Assembly (NCBI GenBank): GCA_963971425.1
Contig: OZ020517.1
Span: 10,542,501-10,606,500 of the forward strand
From: Bryoerythrophyllum caledonicum
Taxonomy: Eukaryota; Streptophyta; Bryopsida; Pottiales; Pottiaceae
Reading direction: 5' to 3'
DNA: 64,000 bases
Every line of letters starts with the position of its first letter. Within the stretch, counting starts at the first letter, position 1. A program made the position numbers and the translations under genes. Positions 11,260 to 23,529 of the stretch are shown here, one piece after another. The notes under the pieces were generated by a model that saw only the letters and a program-made list of their open reading frames with translations, searched no databases and was not told where the DNA came from.

Positions 11260-12190
11260 ATCAGTTCGCCATGCCAAACGTTGTACTAATCATAATTATT
11301 CATCAAACGATTTATCGGAAGCTGTTCAAACAGGTCAAGATGTTGTCATATATTTTGACGGAATTGGTGCACATCAAGTGGTTCCAACAGTCAGGCAAAA
11401 AATTATCATATGTATGTTGCGGCTATGGATGATATGGTCTGGGTATACATACGGATTGTTGCCTATTACCAATATCTAAAAGGTGAAAAAACTAGGCAAC
11501 GATCTTGGGAAGGATTAACTCACTCTTTGCATTGTTTATCGCATCATTCAACGCTCTGGAAATCATGCTGCAGTCGCCAATATGCTCGGTGCAGACGAGT
11601 TCGGTACCTGCAATCTTCACTTAGAAGATGAGATAATTTTTGTATCTCTAAAAAGAAAAATAGTTTCTTCTCCAGGATTAGAATTTGACTAGCATTACCC
11701 CGACAAAATAAGGGCATCACGCTTAATGATTAAGGCTTGTCGTATTGATCCAATGATTGTTGACCTAACAATTGAAGAGCGACCACAACACTCTACTTGC
11801 TCTTCTGAAGCAACTGAAGTACTTCCATCGGTGTCACCTGCAATTTATTTCCCGATTCAACGCGTCAAAGTTGTGCAAGAGATTGTCTGTGATGAGAAGC
11901 AATGGCACATTGGAAGGCTTCCTAAGACATCCAGTAAAACATGTTTATTTCTATAGGCCAATATAAGGAAGTAGTGTGTGGGCAGGATTGTGCAGCGCGG
12001 AAGAAGTACATCTGCTTCAACATACATGGGACTGATGGACAATTTCAAGAAATTGAGAATGAAAAGAATGCAATTCTTCTTTCGCAACAACGACATTCAT
12101 TGTTGTGTTATGGACACACGACAAAAGTGGATCCAATCTAAGCTACATATCCCAGACTTCTGGCCAGTTGAGATGGGAACAAACTAGAGC
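11260..12190 (+). other. Unrecognised coding-like remnants
   Basis: Short plus-strand frames follow each other here (for example QDVVIYFDGIGAHQVVPTVR near 11330-11395, and frames at 11726-11956 and 11978-12187) with better codon character than their surroundings, but each is broken after 50-80 codons. I recognise no family. They could be one decayed gene or transposon. Confidence 0.25.
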
Positions 12191-12469
12191 ATGATGGAGA
12201 TATTTGCCCTCAAAATTGTCGAGTACCGTCGCACTGAGCGTAAGGCGTTGTCCCCTCAAAACTTATATTGTGTCACTCCAATTTTATATAAAAGGCGGTG
12301 AGACTAAAAGGGCCACTTCCACCGTTTGTACTAGTTCTTGTCCATCACTCGTGAGTCTATACTTCGTAAAAATGACGGGACAGAGGGAGACTGAGATTGG
12401 AGATTTACACTTCCCTTGCAAGTATATAGAAGTCAAGTTTAATATGTCACTCTTCTAATGTCCCCCTCC

Positions 12470-14641
12470 AAGACTCTTTCTAATTTTTCTAGTTCCAAAA
12501 ACTACATTCTGGGGTTGCAAATTGTCCCTAAACTATCCTTCATATCTCCCCACTTTTCTCCCTTATCTTTGGTTCTAACCACTTACTATTTCTCCTCTAC
12601 CAATAATTTCATACTTTAAATCATTTGCTCTCCCTTGCACTAGCTTTACCGCCAATACACCTTTTTAATCTCCCAAATTTATCGTGCCCCGGGTCATCAT
12701 CCACCAATTTGAATCGTCTATCTCCTAATCGTCTACCTCTAAACCGCTAATCCTAACTCTAAATCTTTGTTCTACAGTACCCTAAATTCAACCAATATTT
12801 TCATGTGTCCCACTCTCACTGTCCCCTACGCTCCATCTCTAAAACCTTCCAAACTATACTTGCCATCTCCTTAAATCGCACTATTCCCACCCCCTCCGAT
12901 CCCCAGATTCCTAGAACCACTACCACTCTCCAAATTCTAAAACCTTCCTCCCCCTACTTCGTCCTCTCTCCCTCCCCTCTCTCCCTCTTACTATCTTTTT
13001 ATATATACTAAATCATGCTCCAAAGCTTTATAACCTCAGAAATTCTATCTTCCCTTCATTGTAGAACCCTAGACTCCACGGTCATAAGTTCATTTTTTTA
13101 AAAAAAAATCAACAATATTGTCATTTTTAGATCCTTCTAGCATACAATTTCTCCACCCTTCCCCACGGTAATAGGTCCATTGATGTAATGCATTTAATCA
13201 ATGTCATTCTAAAAAAACCTTAAAACTTTTACTTTTTTATGCCCTTTTCAAATTAAGAACTCAATTTTTGCCAACAAGGCTCGCAATCCTAGGCTCGCAG
13301 CTCGCGGCTCGCAAAATTACGCACGCAAAATAGCTTGGTCCGGTTGAAAGCAAGATTTCCATTCTTCAATTGGCAAAGGCTCACATACTACAATATATTG
13401 CAATGCAAACCGAAGCCATTGATGACGACCGTTTGCAAACAGCCCTAAATTCTATGGAGTAGGTAGTATGCCTTTATGAGAGTATACTAGTTGTGTATGG
13501 TAATTGCTATATAGTGTATGTATAAGAGTAGTATATTCTAAGGGTGATGTAAGAGGTTATGTCATTAATTCTATAGAGTAAAGGTGTTTTTACTATAGGT
13601 GCTAAGTCCATATGTAGAAGCATCTGTATTTAGTTTCCACCATTGTATGCATTATGTACTACGTAGAATATCTTTTAATCAACTGCCAACCCTTGCATAT
13701 AGTATGTTTTTTGTGATTACGCCTGTTTTTATACTACAATCCTTCAAATCTATCTTTGAAATATTGTGAAACTATATTAAATACACATGAATCTAGTATT
13801 AACGAGGGGCCACCAAAATTAATTGAAAATGCCAAAAAATTGCTTCCAATATTAACAACCATGATTGTACATAATATTGTTGCAGAAGCTCAATTTTATT
13901 TTCTTTGAAAAACATTTTTTTCTCTTTAAAAACAATTTTCTTTTGCAATTTTGCCACTTTTGTTCGCAATGGCCGCCGTTATACCCAAGTGCACTTTTAT
14001 TTGGTGAGGGCAAAATTGTTTAATTGCGTGTTATTTACTAAAGTTGGATGACCTATCACTAGCACAAACCCCAGAACCAACAATTTTATGTGGGCCAAAA
14101 CCACTAGCCGCCCACTCCATTTCCGAAATTTTAGGAAGTCAGTTATGATTGGGTGTCAGTTTATAATTGGTTCAAAGCTCTCGGTTTTTAGTCTCTTGCA
14201 CAAGTGGTCATTAGCACAACTTATTGTGGAAGTAGAGAGTTTTGTATGTCAAGAATGGGTCATGGTTTACTATCCACTTTGAAAATTTGTAGCAATTTCA
14301 ATATGAAAAAATAAATGGTCACAACAATTGCAATATTCATGAAATCCTATTTTGAACTCCCAAAAAAATTCTTACCACATATACAAATGCTATAAATAGG
14401 TCAACAAGCTTAAGTTGGTGGTTATAGGTCATCCAACCTTATACAAGTTCATGAAATGCTAAAATCCGTTGACCACCAAGGTAATAAAAGTCCCCTGAAG
14501 AATCAGTGTAATTAAATGTCATCAATCTACAAAGGGCCACAATTATGTGAATATCAGAGATACCAAAAAAATTTAAAATTTAAATGTGATTGTCATATTG
14601 GTGAAATCGGCCAATCCCACTTTGTGAAGAAACTACACTAA
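12470..14641. other. Gene-free; C/T-rich at the left
   Basis: From 12470 to 13010 one strand is strongly C/T-rich (CTCCCTCCCCTCTCTCCCTC), giving only low-complexity translations. The rest is AT-rich with no supported feature. Confidence 0.4.
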
Positions 14642-15404
14642 TTAACTCCTTAAAATTCCAAGAGCCCCCTCACGGGACTCTTGAAGGTTCCGACAGGTTT
14701 CTACTGTGTCAGTTTATAACATTCTTTTCTAAAAAATTACTTTAGATGGACATTGGTAGAAGCTTTGTGTAAGTCCAACTTTTTCCAAAATCCGACATTT
14801 ATTGAAAACATTATAGGGTTTTGAAGTTCAAAGAGGGAGAGAGACCACATCGGGCAACTCCAAAAACTTTTACTAGGACACTTTATTGAATGTGAGGTTT
14901 TCAATACTAGCAAATAATATTATTTCCTGTCATATTGTCAAAACAAATCTCTTGTCTTTAGTGAAGTATATCATATCAATCCAAGACCTTGCATTGATAT
15001 GATATAACCTCCACTCCTTGCAAATTTATTTTGAATATGCTACACCCTTTCTCTTCCTCTAAATATTGGTGAACAAGGAACTAATATCATGCTCAACATG
15101 ATGGTAATGAGTTTAGACCTTATGTACTGCAAAAATTAATCACCAAGTGAAGTCAAAGTCTCTTGATCCACAAAGCTCAAGGAAGAAAATGAACCCTTCT
15201 CTCTACTTCAAACACTATAATCTTTCAATCTATGCAGTTAAAGTTTATGAGTTTTTTTGAGTATGTTATTTAATGAGTCTTAATTGAGATCCTACGGTTT
15301 AAACTAGAGATGAGAGTTTTTGTTTCCTTCCTTACTCATTGCACTAAAACAAGCAGTTTTGAAGTGTTTTTGTTGTGAAATTGTCAAAGAAATTTAGCGA
15401 TTAA
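14642..15404. mobile_element. TTAA-flanked element, worn copy
   Basis: It starts TTAACTCCTTAAAATTCC and ends TTTAGCGATTAA, both degraded forms of the family ends. The interior matches copy A block by block (AGGTTTCTACTGTGTCAGTT, the CACCAAGTGAAGTCAAAGTC stretch, GAGATCCTACGGTTTAAAC). About 760 bp, non-coding. Confidence 0.6.
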
Positions 15405-15752
15405 ATGCCTAGACTGAAAGTCACGAACCAAACTATATTTAGTGCCAAATATGACAAAAGGATAGTACAACCAATATGACAATCATAGTGCTAATCATTA
15501 GCAAATGAACACTTGAGCAATCTATATGCTTAACCCTTAAACGTCAAAAGGTGTGACTAGTGGCCACATTATTCTACATGTATAGTGTCGTATTTGAACA
15601 TGATAAGGTTCACATATTGAAATAACCTCCAATTGTAAAATGTTAGTTGAAGAATCTTCAATATAAAGGTGTAAGTCTTGCTAAACTTCAATATATTTTT
15701 TATTCTCTATACAGTAAAATGTGTGCTTGAATATATGATTCCCGATTGATGT

Positions 15753-17235
15753 TTAATCCCAAAAGGACCGTGCCTTATCACCCCAAAATTGCCACTTTGA
15801 GATGAGATATTTTTAGACTAATTCAACAACCGTTTAGGATCTTCAAGCTAACTACTACAAAAACACACCCAAAAAATTTAGTAAACTTTGACCTTGCGGA
15901 TTGTAAAATACATGCATTTGAAGAGTGCAAAATTGGTTTTTTCCCACCGTGCCCGAACATGGCCAACATATTTTGACTCAAGATAATGACATATTTTTCA
16001 ACTACACATTGCATAAACTCAATGGACTATTCTACCTTGTGTTAAGTCATTAAACGCCAAAAATCACAAGTAATGAAGGTTTTTACAAAAAGAAAAATGG
16101 ACTTGCAACAACTAGGGGTATAAAAAGTGGCCCATTAATTAGGAAAGAAATCTTGTTTTTAAATAGAGAAATAATTGTTAGATCTAAAATGGGAACAACA
16201 AAAAGAATAATCAAGACTTATTCTAACCAAAAAAAATCAAATTTTTTTTAAAAAAAAAATCCTTAATTCCTATGAGTTCAAAGTGAAAACAATGAAGGTT
16301 GCCAAAAACTTTCCTTCATTACTACCCGCCTTGAAAAAGTGCAATCGTCAACTCTAGAGAACCACTATTCATCTCTACATAACCCTACCCAGCTACACCA
16401 ATAATGTTCATTAGTGTTCGCAACACTATTTACGAACGTAACCGCTAATTGTCAATTACCCTACAAATGTAACTACATTATATGTCAATTTAAACACTAA
16501 TTGCCAATTTCTGTAACTTTTGCCCTTGTTACATTTTAACATATTGACATTTAGTGTTGGTTATGTAACAATTCATTGCAAGTCACCCAAATCTTGCCAC
16601 ATGCCAAATGATGATTTCGGGGGCAATTTTTGTCCAATTTGAGATTTTTCTGTGCCTATCTGAACTGATTTGAAAAGACGCTTCCAATGGCACCTTACCT
16701 ATCTTCAAATTCGTCTTAAATAAAAAGTTATAGGGAATATTTTTGGGCAGATTTCTTGAGTTTTGGTTGAAAGTTTGAGGAGGCATATCTTTATCAGTTT
16801 CGCACCAATTCTATCGAGTGAGGTGACCAGCTTATGTGTTTTTTCAAGGAGATTCCATCGGTATATGGTACATCTTCAAATTTGTTGTGATGCAAAAGTT
16901 ATGAGCAATTTTGTTAGGCAGATTTTTTTGACATTGAACACTAAATGTAAACAAATTGACATTTAGTGAAGGTCAGGTCATAGGGGTAGTTACACTATTG
17001 GTGCCATAACACTAATGAACATTATTGGTGTACCAAAAGAGGCGAGCTTTTTAATGTTCGAAGCACAAAAACTTTTCCTGTATAAGTCTAGAAAAAATTT
17101 AAAATGCCCCTCAAAGATAACCCATAATCCCATTCTAAAAAAATAATTCAAGAACCTATATCAAAAATGGATTTTTAGGAACCTGCCCAAAATCGATTTG
17201 TACCCTGTAGGAAAAAATTGTCCTTTAGGGGTTAA
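15753..17235. mobile_element. TTAA-flanked element carrying a nested element
   Basis: The left end is TTAATCCCAAAAGGACCGTG and the right end is GTCCTTTAGGGGTTAA. At about 1.48 kb it is roughly 0.6 kb longer than its relatives, and the excess is explained by a separate TA-flanked element at 16396-17030. The left interior (GTAAACTTTGACC, ATTTGAAGAGTGCAA) matches the copy at 22663, a second subfamily. Confidence 0.65.
16396..17030. mobile_element. TA-flanked mariner-like MITE, 635 bp
   Basis: The left terminus CACCAATAATGTTCATTAGT and the right terminus are perfect inverted copies over about 23 bp, flanked on both sides by TA (16394-16395 and 17031-17032). TA duplication with terminal inverted repeats is typical of Tc1/mariner-derived MITEs. 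It carries no transposase. It lies inside the TTAA element at 15753-17235 and is therefore younger. Confidence 0.75.
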
Positions 17236-18421
17236 GGGTTAAAGATGAGCAGAGTTAAAGCAAAAGTATCAAAGTTATGTAAACGGATTTTCAATAGCAC
17301 TTTTCGACTGTGAATTATGAGGAGCTATTTTCGCAGGGCGTCCGGGAGAATATTCTCATTCCGTGGACCTCGTCCCCAAGTTGACAGAGTAAACCGCAAT
17401 GACCTGACTTCAACGTTCTAGGATCCAAATCATGCTTTGAAACCTTGATAATTGACTACTGACCAGTCCCACACCAAACAATCCAAAGCTTGTAGAATTC
17501 TCAGGTTTTCAATACTACAAACTTGCTTTCGGTGTGTGTGTGTTTGTTGAATTTGCTGTTCTAAACTTGTCGGCTGTACTCCTTTCGAGTGAGTTTAGAT
17601 GATCACCGTCACGTTGAGTTGTCTAGACTGAAATACTTCGGTGAAGGATTATGACTGATTTGATCAATTGTCAAGTTGTCTCAGAGTGGACTCATTAGCA
17701 CCGAAGCAGCTTTACCCTTTTTCTGTAAAAGTGGGAGTTTTTCTTTGAACTTCGAGCTCATGGACGATGGGCTGGAATTCTCTCATATCCGTATCTGTTC
17801 TTTCTATCTGGAGAAAAAGATGTATTCGAAAGCAGATTTTGGAGGTGTCGAGTGTTGACCATGAACGTTGCGGTGTACTCGTTGAAGCATAATCTTCAAA
17901 CTTTTATAAATTTTTAATTCCATTTGTGTTTTCTAACCACGGGCTCTAAATTGCGTGGACGTGCAGGAGAGTGTTGGATGAGTTGAGGGAAAGAATACAC
18001 AGCAAGATGAAAGAGGGATATGACAGTTATGAATTCTCTTTCGTAGCTGCCTGGATAGGAAGATGTAATTCATAGCGGCACTGGCAGGTTTCGGCGCGAT
18101 GATTATTTGAGGTAGAAGAAGGCTACCCTTGTTGATGATTGGTAGTTTTTGAAAATACTTTCTGGATTATGCAGGTTGTAAGTGTAACATGTTCTGGATA
18201 CCAGTTGGGCGTTGTGCAGATGAAGGATGCAGATGATATTTAGAGTTTCCTGACACCATTTGTGAGTGCATTCTAACAATAAGCCCAATTGTGAAGAAGC
18301 AGGAGAGTACGTGTTAGTTGAGTAGAGCAATGAGTAGAGAAAATAGAAAGCAAAGAGGGAGAGCTCGCACACAATCGGCAGTTATGTGAAAGGAGCATCA
18401 GGGTGTGAAGAATCCAGCGAG
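17236..18421. other. Upstream region of the F-box gene
   Basis: I see no separate gene. The last few hundred bases are the presumed promoter and 5' UTR of the F-box gene at 18422. I could not assign a TATA box with confidence. Confidence 0.4.
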
Positions 18422-20792
18422 ATGGGTACCCTGGTGCAAAACAGGCAAATCCTCTCCGGCGTAGCGTCATCGTCAATCCACTGGACGCGAAGACACTGCA
18501 GCAATCTAGTCTTGGAGGTGGACGCTAGTCCAGCGTTGGACTGCAAGATTTGGCGCAACCTGGACCCGGACCTCGTGGCGCGCATCCTCGCCCACCTGCC
18601 GCTCACTTCGCTAATCCACACGCGCCTCCTCTTGCGCCGCTACGACAGAGAAGTCTACTCGGCGCGCATCCTGACTAGTTCCGTCGCGGCCCGCTCCAGC
18701 TGGCTATTCCTCTTCGAGAATGGGGGGCTCGGGAACCCGCACAAGCTGCACGCGTTCGACCCGGCGCGCGCGCTCTGGCAGACGCTCACCACGGTGCCCC
18801 ACTTCGCGACGGTGCAGAAGATCGGCGGGCTGGCGCTCTGCGCGGCCGCGGGCGGGCTCATGCTGTACAAGATAAGCGCGCTCAAGAGCCACTTCATCCG
18901 CTTCGGCGTGTTTAACCCCGTCACGCGCTCGTGGAAGAAGCTGCCGCCGCTCGTGAAGCGCCGCCAGCGGCCCGTCGTGGCCATGTTCGTTGCGGGGGCG
19001 GGACATTATAAGGTACAATCAGCCTCCACGTGATAGAAGCAGGAATATCCGTGCTTCAAATTTTCATGTTTGTTCGTGAGGCTGGACATTACAAGCGATA
19101 ATCAGCCTCGACGTGATAGAATCAGGAATAATTATGTTTCACATTTTCACGTTTGTTGGAGGGGCTGGGTCACATTACAAGGTCTAGTAAAAAAATAAGT
19201 TACGTTTCGACTTCTGATGTTTGTTGGAGGGACAGAAGTCTCCCCAAATTATCATGTTTCGGCTTTATTTTTGAGATCTTATCATTAGTAACAGAAACTG
19301 ATACAAGAGCCATAATTCTCAGAGAAGTCATAAGAAATTACTGTCATGCTTTTCAAGTTTAAGCGCTTTATCTTCTGGCTCTTAATATGCTCGTTCCATG
19401 GATCCACATGATCGACCGTTCTGCGTGCCTTCTTAAGATAATCAACGATGTGCTCTTCCATGATGTTCAGGTGGTGGTGGCGGGCGGGATGGAGTACGAG
19501 CAGCAGGTGGGCACGACGGAGGTGTACGACTCGCGCGCTGAGTGCTGGCGCGTCAGCTGCGACCGGTTCGCCAACGTGCAGAGCCATGTGTGCGAGGAGC
19601 TGCGCACCGCGACGGCGGTGTGCGACGGCGTCATGTATCACTTGCGATTCAGCCAGATGCTCTCCTTCGATCCGCGCCGAGGTACCCTCCACCACCTCTC
19701 TCACTAGACACACGTTTCCATTTCGTAAGCTGCTGTGAAGATCTCACCCTGACCTCCAATCAACCTTTGAACTCATGAACTTCCATCGATCTGATCTGGT
19801 CCTAGCGCTAACATGCTTGGAATCTGCTTTGAGACGTACCAGAACATCTTACATTTATGGCATACAACACCAAGAATGCGCGGTGGCGTCCGTTGCGGAT
19901 TCCATTGCCATCCGATCTTGTCTTCACAGAGTACCCATCCTTGAAACGCATGTGGAAGGGGCGACCGTACTTGGCCGACGTCTTGCCTCCGTTCTTGGTC
20001 GAGTGCAACAACCGCCTCCTCTTGGTTGGGTTCCGAGAGGACCCTCTCGAATTCACCATCGCTGGTGTCGGTAATGTTCGTCCATTCTCTCAGCTTGTGT
20101 CGGTTACGTTCTCCATTTTCTCAGCTCGTGTCGGTAATGTCTTCCATTCTCTCAGCTGGTGTCAGTAATGTTCGTCCATTTTCTCAGCTGGTGTCAGTAA
20201 TGTTCGTCCATTTTCTCAGCTTGTGTCGGTAATGTTCTCACTTTTCTCAGCTGGTGTCGGTAATGTTTGTCCATTTTCTCAGCTGGTGTCCGGTAATGTT
20301 CTTCCATTTTCTCTAGTGTCAGTAATGTTCGTCCATTTTCTCAGCTGGTGTCGGTAATGCTCGTCCATTTTCTCAGTTGGTGTCGGTAATGTTCTTCCAT
20401 TATCTCAACTTCTGTATTTGAACACTGACTGAGTATGAGAGTCACAACGTTGTTGTCCTTGTGGTGATGGAATATTAGGTGTGTGGGAGCTTCTGATGCA
20501 CAAACAGCAGCAGGAATGGAAGCGTGTGGCGACGATGCCGGATGAGTTTTTTGGCCGAATGAGTCCGAAGATGTGCGTTTCGACGTACGTGCAGCCATCG
20601 ACGTACTTGCGGTACGAGATGGAAGGCGCAGGGCAAGGTGACGTTGTGTATATATTTGTGGAAGGTGGAGTAGTGGAATGCACCTTGAGGCAAACTTCGC
20701 CTTGTTCGTGGAAATGGATTCACAGGAGTGGCATGCAAGGAGGAGGTGTACAAGGGTGTGTCATTGACCTCAGATTGGACTCACTCATTTGA
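18422..20792 (+). CDS. F-box/kelch-type protein, four exons
   Basis: Predicted adaptor of an SCF (SKP1-CUL1-F-box) ubiquitin ligase. Exons: 18422-19012, 19471-19681, about 19843-20070 and 20479-20792, giving about 447 residues, the usual size of plant F-box/kelch proteins. The F-box is at residues about 42-68 (KIWRNLDPDLVARILAHLPL). Kelch-type beta-propeller text follows: WLFLFENGG with LHAFDPARALW, FNPVTRSWKKLPPL, and the exon 1-2 join HYK/VVVAGG then TTEVYDSRAECW. The last exon (VWELLMHKQQQEWKRVATMP) is the usual C-terminal blade. All junctions are GT-AG with matching phase. Exon 3 may instead start at 19834. An in-frame GTG lies 36 bases upstream, but the first ATG at 18422 is the likely start. 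Introns 1 and 3 contain tandem copies of their own donor regions. Substrate unknown. Confidence 0.85.
19000..19195 (+). repeat. Tandem copies of the exon 1/intron 1 junction
   Basis: The block GGACATTATAAGGTACAATC (exon end plus donor) followed by AGCCTCCACGTGATAGAA is repeated about 84 bases later as GGACATTACAAGCGATAATC with AGCCTCGACGTGATAGAA, and a third partial copy starts near 19167 (TCACATTACAAGG). The second copy has lost the GT donor; the third ends in AAGG-TCTAG. Confidence 0.75.
20062..20407 (+). repeat. About 11 tandem 32-bp units with donor and acceptor-like signals
   Basis: The unit is approximately CTGGTGTCGGTAATGTTCGT plus CCATTTTCTCAG. The first unit contains the true end of exon 3 (GGTGTCG/GTAATG). 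Each further unit repeats a donor-like GTAATG and a pyrimidine-rich stretch ending in CAG, so the intron is made largely of copies of its own 5' splice site. Confidence 0.85.
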
Positions 20793-21381
20793 ACTGTCAT
20801 TTTTGTGTAGTTGTCAGAGCTCAATACTGTAAAATTTCAATCTTAAGTGTAAATACATTTTGATGTGAAGAATGAAGTACAGTCAGCTCCCTATATCAGC
20901 CCGGTTTGTTATAGAGTTAGTAAGCTCTACCCCCCATGACTGGCAGATTAAGCAATGTAAGGAGAATCCAAATAATAATACTTTTATTTTTCAGTGATAG
21001 CCAATAGAATTACAATCTCAACCCAAGTGATTTTATCTTTTTCGGATGAGATGTGAATTAGTTATGAATTTCCAAAGTGGTCAGCAATGTCTAGCCTACT
21101 TTTGCCACTAGGTACTCGCCCAGTAGCACCAATTGAAAGTTAGGGGTCTTGACCAATAGTAAGCCTTAATTTGGAGGTGACAAAGAGTGAATGGGTGGAA
21201 ATGGGATGGAATTGGGACCAAATATAGAGTGGCAGATCAAAGCTCTACATGGTAGATATAATATGAAAAAAAATTGGGAAATGGTTTACATCTAGAATTT
21301 TCTTTAAAAAATATTTGGTATACTAACAAAGCACTACATGGTAGATATAGTATACAAAATGGTATATATCTGGAATTTTCT
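20793..21381. other. 3' flank of the F-box gene
   Basis: No gene seen. It presumably contains the 3' UTR of the F-box gene, then AT-rich sequence up to the element at 21382. Confidence 0.4.
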
Positions 21382-22314
21382 TTAACCCCTAAAGGACCAC
21401 GACCTAATTCGCTCTAAAACCAGTACAAAACTGCCACTGTCAAAAAGAGACATGAAAATCACATTTTAAAGTGAATTTTGGATTTTCAACCGTAAGATCT
21501 TAAACTACACTTCCATTTAAACATGCCGTCGAATTTTGGTTACAATCCACCGCACGGATTGATAGATTTTAGTGTTTGAAGTCAAAACAATGGTTCATTT
21601 TCATCCCTGCGTTGAGTAGATCAGCTGACTTTGACTTCACTTTGTATCAAATTTTTGCATTGTACAGGGTCTAAATCTTTTACCATTGTCTTAAGCATGA
21701 TGTTATTTCCCTACACACCAATTTTTAGAGGTAAAAAAGGGGTGTAGCATATTCAAAACAAGTGTGCAAGGAGTGGAGGTTCAAAAATTGCCATTTCACG
21801 TTTTATTTTTTTGTGAACTACGTATGTATTCAAATGATAATCCAAACGGTAAATAAGAAGGTTTTCACCATATATTGTTGTTGAAAAAATAAAAAGTGAA
21901 AAATATGAAGATCTCTAGGTTTTATGTAGAAAAGATGAAGTTTTTTTCCCCCGTTGCCCGACAATGTGTGAAAATGTTTGACTTGGAATAAAATGCCTTT
22001 TTACATTAAAGACAAGATTTTTTTTTGAAAATTTCTAAATAAAGAAATATTCTTTATGTGTGTGAAAAATCTCAATGTCAATAGAAACTTTTGTCAAAAT
22101 TTTTGGAGGTGCCCGAAGTCCCACGTTTGGCTTTAAGTGGTACTAACTTTCAAACCACAAATCCAAAAAAAAATTAAAAAATATCTCCACAAAGCACTTA
22201 TCAGATCCTATCTTGAAAAGAAAATTCAATTAAAAAGGATTTTTTTTCGAATTGTAGGTACATGCCCAAAATCCAAAATGACCCCGGGGGGACGTTTGGT
22301 CCCTTAGGGGTTAA
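21382..22314. mobile_element. TTAA-flanked element, 933 bp, well kept
   Basis: It starts TTAACCCCTAAAGGACCACG and ends GGTCCCTTAGGGGTTAA, giving an inverted terminal repeat of about 17 bp including TTAA. Its sequence is nearly the same along its length as the 933-bp copy at 35351-36283, which suggests both moved recently. Compared with copy A the shared interior is in the opposite orientation. Non-coding. Confidence 0.8.
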
Positions 22315-22662
22315 AATTGTAATATTCTTGAAGTCGACTCAATTATCTCACTAATCCACCTTATGATTTCTAATTTGGATTTCTATTTCATATCGTGGTG
22401 ACATTTTGACATATACTTTTCCTACAATGTCTAAGCTTTCATCCCTAGAGGCCCAAGGAATTTTAGAGGAATCTCTATTCCGTTGATTATAATCTACCAA
22501 GATAATTTTTTTGAGAATGTAACCGTAGGATCCTCTTCTAAACTTGTAATAGATGATGTGGTTCAAATTTTGTGAATTTTGACCATACAGATTGAAAGAT
22601 AATTACAGCCAGAGTGAAAAATATTGTACCCCATATGTACGGTACACTTGGGCCTTTAGGGG

Positions 22663-23529
22663 TTAACCCCTCAAGGACCAAGACTATGTCTTACTAAAAC
22701 CAACCAAAAATTGCCTCTCTAGGATGAGACCATGCAAGACAAATTGAAACAACTTTCTATGATTTTCCAAATTAACCATAGGATGATGGATCTTCAAGTT
22801 TGCTACTACCAGAGACACTTAAAATATTTTGTAAACTTTGACCATATGGATTGTAATATAGATGTATTTGAAGAGTGTAATATGATTTTTTCTCCCCAAT
22901 GCAGACATGATCAACGTATATTGACTCAAAATAATGCCATGATGGCACAATGACTTCAAAAATGTACTAATATATGTTCTACCTCTTTTAGGTCATTATA
23001 CGCCAAAAATCACAAGTAATGGAGGTGATTAGCCTAAGAAAAATGGACTTGCAATGGCTAGGTTTACTTGAAATGATTAAAAAATGTTCTTAAGTAAATC
23101 ACTACTATAAGCTCTATAGCCAATTAGGAATTGGTAATCAAACAAATTAAGAAATCAAATCAGAATGTAAGATTAGATGAAAATCTATATTCCTATCTTC
23201 AACAATATAGGGCAACATCAACAAGATGATAATGAATTTAGATTTTGTATGGTGCAAAAATAAATCACTAAGTGAAGTCAAAGTTTGCTAATCCACTTAA
23301 CGCACAGAAGAAAATGAACCCTTTTCTCTACTTCAAACACTATAATCTTCCAATCAGTGCGGTCAAAATTTATGAAATATTGTGAGTATGTTACTTTATA
23401 AGTTTGAATTGAAATTCCATGGTTAAAACTAGAAATAAAAGTTGTTGTCTTCTTCTTTACTCATTGCACTAAAAGAAGCAGTTTTGTAGTGTTTTTGGTG
23501 TGAAATTGTCAAAGAAATTTAGGGGATAA
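22663..23529. mobile_element. TTAA-flanked element, second subfamily
   Basis: It starts TTAACCCCTCAAGGACCA immediately after another family end (GGGCCTTTAGGGG), so two elements share or abut one TTAA. The right end is worn (TTTAGGGGATAA). The left interior matches 15753 and 39740, and the right interior matches copy A (CTTCAAACACTATAATCTTC). Confidence 0.6.

Noticed and set aside
13010-18100. Search for a further host gene in this 5-kb stretch
   Set aside because: All frames are under about 70 codons and fall in elements or AT-rich DNA; no splice-linked set of exons could be built.
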